Below, piece after piece: positions 1 through 7,275 of a DNA stretch of 64,000 nucleotides. The first letter of the stretch is position 1, and each line of letters opens with the position of its first letter. The notes beneath the pieces are model-generated. The model did no database searches. It was not told the origin of the DNA and saw only the letters and a list, made by a program, of their open reading frames with translations. Both the position numbers and the translations under genes were made by a program. Source of the stretch: Coxiellaceae bacterium (GTDB taxonomy: Bacteria; Pseudomonadota; Gammaproteobacteria; Coxiellales; Coxiellaceae); contig JARGOB010000002.1 in NCBI GenBank assembly GCA_029212925.1, forward strand, positions 124,001-188,000. The letters are read 5' to 3'.

Positions 1-1108
1 CTAAACGCGCAATCATTGCACCCGACGACTTACGTGTCGCTTCTTTTTTAGGATCTTTTAATAAATCAGTTACCCACTGCTGACATTGCTGTTCAAAATT
101 CTCTGGCAAATGCCCTTGCTGACGTCGCAAAAACTCACTGGCTAATTCTGGGTGAGCCGTTTCATATTTTGCAAAACGCTTATTCCAATCATCTTCCAAA
201 ACTTGACCGGTCGCTTTCGCATCCCACGCCTTGTATAAATCTTCTGGAATTTCAAATGGTGCATGCGGCCAATTTAATTTTTCACGCACTAAGGCAATTT
301 CATCATCACCTAACGGTGCACCATGTGCACCGGCTGTATTGGCTTTATTCGGCGCACCAAAACCAATTTGGGTTTTACAACAAATCAACGTCGGCTGTTC
401 GGTATTGGCCTGTGCTTGTTGAATTGCTTGGTTAATCGCTTCAGCGTCATGACCATCGACACCTTCAATCACTTGCCAATGATAACTGCGGAAACGCTCG
501 GCGGTATTATCAGTAAACCAGTTCGCCACTTCACCATCAATTGAAATGCCGTTGTCATCCCAAAATAACACTAACTTACCCAAACCCATCGTACCGGCAA
601 AAGAACACGCCTCATGTGACACGCCTTCCATTAAGCCACCGTCCCCCGTAAACACATAGGTGAAATGGTCGACAATGGTATGATGATCACGATTAAAATG
701 CGCTGCTAATATTTTTTCTGTCAACGCCATCCCAACGCCATTGGCCAAACCTTGACCCAGCGGACCTGTCGTGGTTTCCACCCCCGGCGCCTCATTCACT
801 TCCGGATGGCCCGGGGTTTTTGAATGCAATTGACGGAAATTAATTAATTCTTCGAGCGGCAGATCATAACCACTTAGATGCAATAACGAATACAATAACA
901 TCGAGCCATGACCATTCGACACAATAAAGCGGTCGCGATCGTACCAGTTTGGGTTGGCTGGATTGTGATGCAAGAACTCATTCCATAGCACTTCGGCAAT
1001 ATCAGCCATGCCCATTGGCATGCCCGGATGTCCGGAGTTGGCTTTTTGTACAGCATCCATAGCCAAAACGCGCAATGCGTTGGCAAGTTCGAAACGTGTT
1101 TGAGTCAT
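1..1108 (-). CDS. tktA: Transketolase, N-terminal part (truncated by window edge)
   Basis: Thiamine-diphosphate enzyme of the non-oxidative pentose phosphate pathway that moves two-carbon ketol units between sugar phosphates in the cytoplasm. About 369 of the usual 660 or so residues are visible and the gene runs off the left edge. The N-terminus reads [18 protein letters not shown]. The SGHPG segment at about residues 25-29, the SNGHGS segment at 64-69 and the ThDP/Mg motif GDGGLMEG at 155-162, closed by the DDNG segment near 182, are all intact. The ATG at 1106-1108 gives the standard family N-terminus. The next gene downstream cannot be seen. Confidence 0.97.
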   Translation of the reverse strand, partial: MTQTRFELANALRVLAMDAVQKANSGHPGMPMGMADIAEVLWNEFLHHNPANPNWYDRDRFIVSNGHGSMLLYSLLHLSGYDLPLEELINFRQLHSKTPGHPEVNEAPGVETTTGPLGQGLANGVGMALTEKILAAHFNRDHHTIVDHFTYVFTGDGGLMEGVSHEACSFAGTMGLGKLVLFWDDNGISIDGEVANWFTDNTAERFRSYHWQVIEGVDGHDAEAINQAIQQAQANTEQPTLICCKTQIGFGAPNKANTAGAHGAPLGDDEIALVREKLNWPHAPFEIPEDLYKAWDAKATGQVLEDDWNKRFAKYETAHPELASEFLRRQQGHLPENFEQQCQQWVTDLLKDPKKEATRKSSGAMIARL

Positions 1109-1189
1109 GAGAGCCTCTAGTTACTCGTTATTAGGCGCGCTCATCATAACAAATTGTCTGAATGAATTCACGGTGTTGCTGACAATGAT

Positions 1190-1504
1190 TCAGCTACCCG
1201 GTCGCCCCAAACTTACCGGCGGCGGGTGGTAGCCACCAGCTGTCGCTGTCGCCTCAACTATCGCAGGGGGATACAATCGGTCACGTCCACAAAAAATTTG
1301 ATACCAACGTTTACTGCCATCATCATTCTGATACAGGTTAGGGTGTGAATGATAATCTGCACAGCGATGCAGCCCGTAAAATAACAATCCCATGCCAGCC
1401 AACCAGACCACTACCACCAAACCATTGTTGCCATCATGGGTTGGCGTGCTATCTGTACCGTTAGTTGCGCCGCGTAACTGCGCCATCTCAGATAAAAAAT
1501 TCAT
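1190..1504 (-). CDS. Small single-TM hypothetical protein (second of a related pair)
   Basis: A 104-residue protein of unknown function. One hydrophobic segment (about residues 28-45, NGLVVVVWLAGMGLLFYGL) is followed by a polar Tyr/Asp-rich region and a Pro/Gly-rich tail. The same GLLFYGL string ends the membrane segment of the protein encoded just upstream, so the two look like diverged tandem duplicates. Its ATG overlaps the TGA of that upstream gene by 4 nt (1501-1504), which suggests translational coupling. No catalytic motif is visible. Small size lowers confidence, but the overlap and shared motif argue that it is real. Confidence 0.55.
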   Translation of the reverse strand: MNFLSEMAQLRGATNGTDSTPTHDGNNGLVVVVWLAGMGLLFYGLHRCADYHSHPNLYQNDDGSKRWYQIFCGRDRLYPPAIVEATATAGGYHPPPVSLGRPGS

Positions 1505-1887
1505 GACAATACCGCTACTGGCTGTATCGAGCGCTCTTCGGCAATACCCGGCAAAGCATTCCGCTCATAGCAAACTCGGTCTTCCAGAAAGAGATCATAA
1601 CCGGGAAAGCGCCGCTGACGAACCTTACGCCTGCGGGCTACAGCATCCCACGGTGAAACTCGCCGCCCAGCACTCCAGTGAAAGCCCTCAATCTGCCGAT
1701 CTCCACCTGTGTCAATCACATGTTCCTCAGTCAATAGCTCATATAAGTTGTATTTTTTATCCAGCCCATAAAACAATAAGCCAATCGCAGCCGTATACAA
1801 ACTTAGCCCAACCAATGGGTTAGTATTGGCTGTTAGGTTAAGCAATTGATTCACACTGTCTTGTACTAGTCTCATGACCGGCATCAT
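1501..1887 (-). CDS. Small single-TM hypothetical protein (first of a related pair)
   Basis: Unknown function, 128 residues from the ATG at 1885-1887, which follows a G-rich stretch (GGGGTGGGTGG on the coding strand) that can serve as ribosome binding site. The frame is open to 1941, but nothing supports that longer start. One membrane segment (VGLSLYTAAIGLLFYGL) lies near residues 24-40. A charged, Arg-rich soluble domain follows. It shares the GLLFYGL motif and overall plan with the next gene and overlaps it by 4 nt. Membrane-anchored with a soluble C-terminal domain is the only safe statement. Confidence 0.55.
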   Translation of the reverse strand: MMPVMRLVQDSVNQLLNLTANTNPLVGLSLYTAAIGLLFYGLDKKYNLYELLTEEHVIDTGGDRQIEGFHWSAGRRVSPWDAVARRRKVRQRRFPGYDLFLEDRVCYERNALPGIAEERSIQPVAVLS

Positions 1888-1962
1888 ACCACCCACCCCT
1901 GCCCGTAGGCTAGTTTTTACACACGCGTGGCGATATTGCATTTACAAACCGAAGCCATAATA

Positions 1963-3411
1963 ATGGCGCGCATGAAAACTCTCGCACTGCCTTGGCAAGC
2001 CTGGAACCTGTATCCAGAAAAACATGACCGGCTATTAACGGGGACTATCTTGTTGGCCATTCTCAGTTTGTACCTAACATTGTGGGTACCGCTTTCTGGC
2101 GAAGAGGGCAATTACACCATGGCGGCGATGGAGATGCACCATAGTGGTCACTGGTTTACTAATTTAACACTGGGTGACGTTTACCCGCGGCCACCACTGA
2201 TGAAATTCTTAGTGATGTGCCTATCGTCGTTGATTGGTTTTAAACATGTACTATTGGCGTCACGCTTAATCACTGCCACTGCCACCGCCGCTACCGCTGC
2301 ACTCACTTATTTTTTAGCCAAACAACTCAGCGATAATAAACGCTATGCATTGTGGGCCACAGCGTTGTATTTTTCCTGGGACTTATTAATGCGTCGCGGC
2401 TGGTTGGCTTATACTGATCCGCTATTTTCATTTTTTATTCTTGGCTCTATGGCTGCTTTATGGCTAGCTTGTGAGCGCAAATCCAATGGCTTACTGTTAT
2501 TAGGCTGTATATGTGTGGCCCTAGGCTTTTTAACCAAGGAACCGCGCGCCTATACATTTTATGGCTCACTCGCCGTGGTGTTGCTGTGGCTGCACCCCAA
2601 TCGCCGAGTATTATGGCAGCGGCCATCGCTGTTCATTCACTCTGCTGTTTTAGCCTTTCCATTTTTATATTCCTATTTTTTTAATCCTGGCTTCATCGGT
2701 CAACTGATCGCACAAATGGGTGGCACCGACCAGAACACCTGGGGCAATTATCTGTATACCGTGTTGTGGTATGCACCGGCCTCATTAGTGATGAACCTAT
2801 TACCAACCAGCGCTGTCTGCTTGTGGGTTATTGTGCGCGAAAGAAAAAATATGTTGCACCGATCGTTTAGTCGCATTGCTCATATCGCTTTTTGGGTATG
2901 CTTGATTAATTGGCTACCCTGCTGGTTATCATGGGGGCACTGGCCCGCATCGCGTTATTATATGCCTTTATTTCCATTGTTTGGCCTATTGATGGCATAC
3001 ATTATTTTTAATGCAAAAACTAAAGTGCAAAATATCGCATTTTTATTGGTCGTGCTTTTATTAGTATTCAAATATTTGACCGCACCGTGGTTATTTACCT
3101 TTATACAAAATCGTTTTCACAACATGAGCAATATGCAAAGCATGTCTGAACAGATGATTAATATCAGTAAAAAACAAAACCGCGCACTTTACATACAATA
3201 CGCTACCGGCATTGCACCAATACAACATGTTGCACACACGGTTGACGTTTTACGCTGGCCACAAGCACCGGTTATTTATGATCGCTATGCGACAGAAAAA
3301 ACCTACAACGTTGTTACCATGACGCCGAGAGCGGAAGACCATGTTATAAAAAAATGGCCTTATCATAATTTTGCCTGGTACCTTATGTGTCGCGGCTTGG
3401 CCTGCGCTTAA
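1963..3411 (+). CDS. GT-C family glycosyltransferase (ArnT/PMT-like), polytopic membrane protein
   Basis: About 482 residues with some ten to twelve hydrophobic segments. The first long loop contains SGEEGNYTMAAMEM and then YPRPPLMKFL, matching in layout the first periplasmic loop of ArnT/PMT-type glycosyltransferases, where an acidic pair precedes a Y-x-x-x-A stretch and a KPPL-like segment follows. These enzymes transfer a sugar from a polyprenyl phosphate to lipid A or protein on the outer face of the inner membrane; the acceptor here is not known. The ATG at 1963 is chosen; an in-frame GTG at 1927 and an ATG at 1972 are alternatives and none has a strong ribosome binding site. It diverges from the small-TM pair. 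Confidence 0.8.
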   Translation: MARMKTLALPWQAWNLYPEKHDRLLTGTILLAILSLYLTLWVPLSGEEGNYTMAAMEMHHSGHWFTNLTLGDVYPRPPLMKFLVMCLSSLIGFKHVLLASRLITATATAATAALTYFLAKQLSDNKRYALWATALYFSWDLLMRRGWLAYTDPLFSFFILGSMAALWLACERKSNGLLLLGCICVALGFLTKEPRAYTFYGSLAVVLLWLHPNRRVLWQRPSLFIHSAVLAFPFLYSYFFNPGFIGQLIAQMGGTDQNTWGNYLYTVLWYAPASLVMNLLPTSAVCLWVIVRERKNMLHRSFSRIAHIAFWVCLINWLPCWLSWGHWPASRYYMPLFPLFGLLMAYIIFNAKTKVQNIAFLLVVLLLVFKYLTAPWLFTFIQNRFHNMSNMQSMSEQMINISKKQNRALYIQYATGIAPIQHVAHTVDVLRWPQAPVIYDRYATEKTYNVVTMTPRAEDHVIKKWPYHNFAWYLMCRGLACA

Positions 3412-3416
3412 ATGCC

Positions 3417-4403
3417 TTATGGCCGCATTGAACTAGCCACCCCTCTAGCCGCAACCTTAGCTGACGTTTTATTGTGCCTCGCCAAGAATACTGCACCAGC
3501 GAATGCGGCTACAACCCCCACCGCTCTGAACAGGCCCCGTGACTGTGGCGGTGGCGACACGGCAAGTTGCCTCATTAATAGTGCTGAACTCGACTTGGGC
3601 ATCGGTGAACCAGCAGCGCTAGGAGGCGAAACCGGCTCGACATGCCGTGGCGTAACCTCAGCACGCGGCGTGGGTGGTGTGCGACCTCGCTGAAGACCAC
3701 TGGTTAAATCTTGTAAACTTAACCTCGGCGGTGCACTTATTGGCACACCCCCTGTTCTCGCAACTACTGGCACACGTTGGCGACTTGTGTCATGCGGTCT
3801 AAATAAAGATGACGCCGGTTGTGACACGGGCGGTCGCAGAGAAACGGGTGGCGGCATCAGCCCACTGACTGGGATTAATATTGCCGGTGAGGCTGGCGGT
3901 GGCGTAGCTGCCATGTCGCACCCATCGCCCTCAAGCACAAAAGCTTTACCTTTTAACAGGGTACAATCCACTTCTGTTAACCCAACTCGGCCTTCTGACG
4001 CGTCTTGCAGCAACCGAGCCAATTCCGGTTGAATTTCATCTGCAGTCAACGCCCATGGTTTCGCAGTCAACAAACGTTGTTGCAACCAAACCTCGGGAAG
4101 CGTATTGCCTGACAGTGTTCTTAGTAGCAAATGTGTCGAGCGTGACAAGCAAATCAAACGCGCATATTCGGCGGATGGTTTAATCGTCACTTCATTATCG
4201 GCATCTACACTAGGTGTCACTGTAAGTTTCGCATCCTCACGGGTAATAAGATAAGCCGCTTGTTTGGTATTTTTGATACGAATACCGGTTACTGTTTTTT
4301 CTATTTCCCCCAGAGTCGCAGAGGTACCTGTAATCTGTTTTTTCTCATCGCGCCTTAATGGTGCTTCTCTAGCTTCACTCTCATCAGCATATACAACACG
4401 CAT
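3417..4403 (-). CDS. Hypothetical protein with Pro-rich middle and C-terminal membrane segment
   Basis: 328 residues, family not recognised. The N-terminal 160 residues look globular. Residues about 165-280 are low-complexity and rich in Pro, Ser, Arg and Val. A single hydrophobic stretch near the C-terminus (AVGVVAAFAGAVFLA, about residues 296-310) is followed by a short basic tail, the layout of a tail-anchored protein. No signal peptide. The start is well supported by GAGGGAGA seven nt upstream of the ATG. It converges on the glycosyltransferase with only 5 bp between stops. Host-directed effectors often have this plan, but no secretion signal can be proved here. Confidence 0.7.
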   Translation of the reverse strand: MRVVYADESEAREAPLRRDEKKQITGTSATLGEIEKTVTGIRIKNTKQAAYLITREDAKLTVTPSVDADNEVTIKPSAEYARLICLSRSTHLLLRTLSGNTLPEVWLQQRLLTAKPWALTADEIQPELARLLQDASEGRVGLTEVDCTLLKGKAFVLEGDGCDMAATPPPASPAILIPVSGLMPPPVSLRPPVSQPASSLFRPHDTSRQRVPVVARTGGVPISAPPRLSLQDLTSGLQRGRTPPTPRAEVTPRHVEPVSPPSAAGSPMPKSSSALLMRQLAVSPPPQSRGLFRAVGVVAAFAGAVFLARHNKTSAKVAARGVASSMRP

Positions 4404-4451
4404 AATCGTCTCCCTCGATTGTTTGCCACCGAAAGCAATATATCACGCAAT

Positions 4452-4531
4452 TGTCATCCCGGAAAATTGCAAAGCAATTTATCCGGGAACCAGCCATATT
4501 ATCTGGATACCGGCTCAAGGCCGGTATGACA
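4452..4531. repeat. Dispersed palindromic repeat, TCATCCCGG type, two half-elements
   Basis: TGTCATCCCGG opens an imperfect palindrome closing with ATCCGGGAACCA at about 4491. A second palindromic half, TGGATACCGGCTCAAGGCCGGTATGACA, spans 4504-4531. The outer ends GTCATCCCGG and CCGGTATGAC are themselves inverted. Related elements occur near 7.18, 20.99, 26.98 and 46.1 kb. This is one of two recognisable contents of the 313-bp gap between the Pro-rich protein gene and the DUF218 gene. Confidence 0.8.
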
Positions 4532-4546
4532 GCGGCTTAACGCGAA

Positions 4547-4736
4547 TAGATGAGCATAAATTAAATGTTAGCTGTCAACCGAAAGTCATAACCACTGCAT
4601 TATTCAAGAATTGTGCCTTTGGGCTAGATGAGCGTAAACTAAATGCCACCGGTCAACCGAGAGTCATAATCACTGCATTATTCAAGAACTGTGCCTTTGG
4701 GCTAGATGAGCATAAATTAAATGTTGGCTGTCAACT
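4547..4736. repeat. 78-bp direct tandem repeat, about 2.4 copies
   Basis: Copies begin at TAGATGAGC at 4547, 4625 and 4703, an exact 78-bp spacing. The first two copies differ at about ten positions and the third is cut off after about 34 bp, just inside the 3' end of the DUF218 gene (4717-5475, minus strand). The period is a multiple of three and a plus-strand frame stays open through it, but that frame starts antisense inside a convincing gene. I treat it as intergenic repeat DNA. Confidence 0.85.
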
Positions 4737-5475
4737 TATACCAATAGAAGCCAATCGTTTCGTACAGGTATATATAGGTTTTAACCAAGTTTCCGGTGTT
4801 GGGGATGTAATAGCGATAGGGATTTTTTTTGCCTAGTCGTACAATAAAGTTTGACGGTGCGGCGACGGGCTGTAAACCTTGTTTTTTAAATAAGGCGACT
4901 GAGCGGCGCATATGCGCGGCGGAAGTGACTAAATAAAATGGTTGGTCTTTAACTATTTTGCTGGCAAAGCGCGCTTCTTGATCGGTATTTTTTGCGGGTG
5001 GCAGCAATACGATATCTGCTTCAGGCACCGCTAACAATTCAGCCAACTTTTCACGCACTTTCGCTTCTTGGTGTTCATCGATGGTTTTACCACCGGATAG
5101 AATCAATTTCGCTTCTGGTAATTTTTTATAAAGTCGTATGGCTTCGACTAAACGTAAAATACTGGCGGCGCTGAGTTGCATATCGCCGGGTAAGCGTTTG
5201 TCATAAATCATGCCGGCACCTAACACTAGCACTTGCTGAATTTTGGGGTCTGGCTCCATCACTGCCGCATAATGCCGTTCCAGTTGTGACAGTAATCGAT
5301 TGGGGATTTCCGGCAAGCTGAGCAGCAATAAACCAAACAAGCCTATTGCCATTAAAGTAAGACCGCTGCGATGCCAGTGCATTACCAATAACACAAATGC
5401 AACCAATAGCACCAAGAATGCCACGTTAAGCGGGTCTAAAAATAGACTGGTGAGTACTTTTCGTAATGTCCACAT
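4717..5475 (-). CDS. YdcF/ElyC-like DUF218 membrane protein
   Basis: A 252-residue envelope protein of the DUF218 family, to which the E. coli envelope-biogenesis factors ElyC and SanA belong. Two hydrophobic segments lie within residues 10-55. The DUF218 core follows: VLVLGAGM near residue 82, the LSAASILRLVEAIRLYKK segment, LILSGGKT near 130, an N-T-x-x-E-A-R segment and the YLVTSAAHMRRS segment near 183. Start taken at the ATG at 5473-5475 (MWTLRKVL), which puts the first membrane segment near the N-terminus; an upstream ATG at 5494-5496 lacks support. The biochemical role of the family is uncertain; cell-envelope homeostasis is likely. Confidence 0.85.
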   Translation of the reverse strand: MWTLRKVLTSLFLDPLNVAFLVLLVAFVLLVMHWHRSGLTLMAIGLFGLLLLSLPEIPNRLLSQLERHYAAVMEPDPKIQQVLVLGAGMIYDKRLPGDMQLSAASILRLVEAIRLYKKLPEAKLILSGGKTIDEHQEAKVREKLAELLAVPEADIVLLPPAKNTDQEARFASKIVKDQPFYLVTSAAHMRRSVALFKKQGLQPVAAPSNFIVRLGKKNPYRYYIPNTGNLVKTYIYLYETIGFYWYKLTANI

Positions 5476-5517
5476 AGTCAGCTGATTATATGGCAATTTC
5501 TACGCTTAGCCAACCCT

Positions 5518-5613
5518 GGTGCAATTAATCTAAAAATGGTGCAATTGGTGCAATTCAGATGTAATTGGTGCGATTGGTGCAATTATGCTAATATTGGTGC
5601 GATTGGTGCAATT
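5518..5613. promoter_or_regulatory. 29-bp iterated array of GGTGCRATT boxes upstream of the AlbA_2 gene
   Basis: Seven copies of GGTGCAATT or GGTGCGATT begin at 5518, 5538, 5547, 5567, 5576, 5596 and 5605. The spacings alternate 20, 9, 20, 9, 20 and 9, so the unit is 29 bp: two abutting 9-mers plus an AT-rich 11-bp spacer. The array ends 17 bp before the ATG of the downstream gene, which ends in a winged helix. It is best read as a multi-site operator for autoregulation. This is inference from position and periodicity. Confidence 0.75.
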
Positions 5614-5630
5614 AATGAGATCGACTAAGA

Positions 5631-6971
5631 ATGGCTAAAAAATCTGATAACTACCCTGAACGCGAATCAAAAACACTGGAATTCAAATCAAAGCTACCTA
5701 GCTTACAAACCTTAATTAAAACCTGTGTGGCATTGGCGAACACAGCTGGCGGTTGCATTATTATTGGCATCGAAGATGAGTCTCGCGAAATTATTGGTGT
5801 AACAGATAAGGATCGCGATCGCCTTTACGAGGATTTCCCAAATAGCCTATACGACTCAACTAGCCCTGGACTATTCGTACATATCTATGAAAAAAACTTT
5901 GGTAACCATACTGTTCTGATAATCGAAGTACCTTTTAGCGCTAAACGGCCAGTTTATGTTAAACAAGAAGGCATGCCTAAAGGTGTTTATATTCGAGTTG
6001 GCAGCTCCAATCGGCGCGCCCAAAAGGAACATATACAAGACCTGATTCGCGAAGGGAAGCACGATTACTACGATGAAGAAGCAACCAAAGCAACGCTTGA
6101 TGACCTATCTGAATCATTACTTACATCATGCTATGGGCCGAACTACACCAAAAAGAAGCTATTAGCAGAAAGCGTTATTACGCAAGGCATGCACCAACAA
6201 ACATACTATGCCACTGTTGCTGGAACGCTGATGTTCTGCGAGCAGCCTGAAAATTTCATACCCGAAGCTAATATATTATGCACACAGTTTGCTGGCATCG
6301 ATGGTCGAAACATTATTCAAACACGAGAACTCAACGGCGCTATCCCGCAACTCAGTCATGAAACCCTGCAATTAATTAGCCACTGGCTACGTAAAGATTA
6401 CCAACTGAAGGGCGTTAAATTATCCGGCAATACCATTATTCCTCAAGATGCATTACGTGAAGCGATTATTAATGCCTTATTACACCGAAAATACACCATT
6501 CCAGGCAGCGTAAAACTTGCTTTATACGACGACAGAGTAGAAATCTTTAGTCCAGGCGCTTTTCCCGGCTTAGTAGATATTAAAAATCTTGGTGACGGCA
6601 CCACCTATTTACGCAACCCTCATCTTGCTCGCTTAGCACGCCGCTTTCATCTCGTTGAAAAATTAGGCACTGGCATTAAATTGATTTTTGATGCCTGCAA
6701 AAAAGCAGGCATCAAAAAACCCGAATACCGCGAGACCGGTGACTTTGTCAAACTAATTTTTTGGTTTAGCCCAGACACCGACAGTTTAACGACTGATGAA
6801 GAGGCCATACTAAAACTACTATCGATACGTAAAGAAATAACTAGCAGTGATGTGACTGAACTATTAAATGTTTCTCGCAATACAGCGACCCGAAAACTCA
6901 ATCAGCTATTACAATCCGGCAAAGTGCAGCGTTACGGCAAAGGCCCGGCTATTCGCTATACACTCTATTGA
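5631..6971 (+). CDS. AlbA_2 domain / ATP-binding putative transcriptional regulator
   Basis: 446 residues of the widespread AlbA_2 (Schlafen-like) plus HATPase family. The AlbA_2 domain fills residues 10-135: ESKTLEFKSKL at the start, then ALANTAGGCIIIGIED and the R-V-G-S-S-N-R motif near 126. A GHKL-like ATPase region follows at about 275-360 (EAIINALLHRKY, then VEKLGTGI). The last 55 residues form a helix-turn-helix (SSDVTELLNVSRNTATRKLNQLL). Family members are proposed regulators or defence-associated proteins; no ligand is known. The gene stands alone behind an iterated array and between repeat elements, which fits horizontal acquisition. The ATG has only a weak ribosome binding site. Confidence 0.85.
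   Translation: MAKKSDNYPERESKTLEFKSKLPSLQTLIKTCVALANTAGGCIIIGIEDESREIIGVTDKDRDRLYEDFPNSLYDSTSPGLFVHIYEKNFGNHTVLIIEVPFSAKRPVYVKQEGMPKGVYIRVGSSNRRAQKEHIQDLIREGKHDYYDEEATKATLDDLSESLLTSCYGPNYTKKKLLAESVITQGMHQQTYYATVAGTLMFCEQPENFIPEANILCTQFAGIDGRNIIQTRELNGAIPQLSHETLQLISHWLRKDYQLKGVKLSGNTIIPQDALREAIINALLHRKYTIPGSVKLALYDDRVEIFSPGAFPGLVDIKNLGDGTTYLRNPHLARLARRFHLVEKLGTGIKLIFDACKKAGIKKPEYRETGDFVKLIFWFSPDTDSLTTDEEAILKLLSIRKEITSSDVTELLNVSRNTATRKLNQLLQSGKVQRYGKGPAIRYTLY
6685..6718. other. Perfect intragenic hairpin, 14-bp stem
   Basis: TTTTTGATGCCTGC (6685-6698) and GCAGGCATCAAAAA (6705-6718) are exact inverted repeats around an A6 loop. They lie inside the AlbA_2 gene and encode an FDACKKAGIKK segment. 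The hairpin is terminator-like in stem, but the T-run lies on the 5' side of each strand. Function unknown. Confidence 0.6.
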
Positions 6972-7058
6972 TAGTTTTGCTAATAAAAACAGATGGTAAC
7001 AAGACTTTTTCGTCAAAACAGATATAATCCCCCTCCTACGTGATCTGTCATCAACTAT

Positions 7059-7161
7059 GTCATTGCGAGGAGCTTGCACCCCGTCATTGCGAGGAGCTTG
7101 CGACGAAGCAATCTAAGCTTCTGTCATGAGATTGCCGCGCCACTGTGTGGCTCGCAATGAC
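7059..7161. repeat. GTCATTGCGAGGAGC-type dispersed repeat, one partial and one full copy
   Basis: A partial copy (GTCATTGCGAGGAGCTTGCA, 7059-7078) is followed by a full element at 7083-7161. The full element opens with GTCATTGCGAGGAGCTTGCG and closes with GTGGCTCGCAATGAC, so its termini are inverted. This family of repeat is common in intergenic DNA of several intracellular and aquatic proteobacteria. Together with the next palindrome it occupies most of the 304-bp gap before glmS. Confidence 0.8.
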
Positions 7162-7168
7162 GATTCTG

Positions 7169-7195
7169 CCATCCCGGCCTACGAGCCGGGATGAC
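7169..7195. repeat. TCATCCCGG palindrome
   Basis: CATCCCGGC-CTACGA-GCCGGGATG palindrome directly after the preceding repeat, about 80 bp upstream of glmS. Same family as the copies near 4.5, 21.0, 27.0 and 46.1 kb. It could act as a transcription stop for the AlbA_2 gene, although no T-run follows. Confidence 0.8.
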
Positions 7196-7275
7196 AAGCT
7201 GTGCAGCTGGATGAAAACCTCTAGCTATGTGATAATGCGGCGAGTTGAATCAAAGAATCACAAGGATGCCTAACA

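Noticed and set aside
4264..4836. 190-codon plus-strand frame containing the 78-bp repeat
   Set aside because: It starts antisense inside the well-supported gene at 3417-4403 and ends antisense inside the DUF218 gene, and has no ribosome binding site. The open frame follows from the repeat period being a multiple of three.
5518..5613. Possible CRISPR array (regular direct repeats)
   Set aside because: The repeated unit is two 9-mers and the spacers are 11 nt of similar AT-rich sequence. Period 29 with no unique 30-nt spacers and no cas genes nearby.
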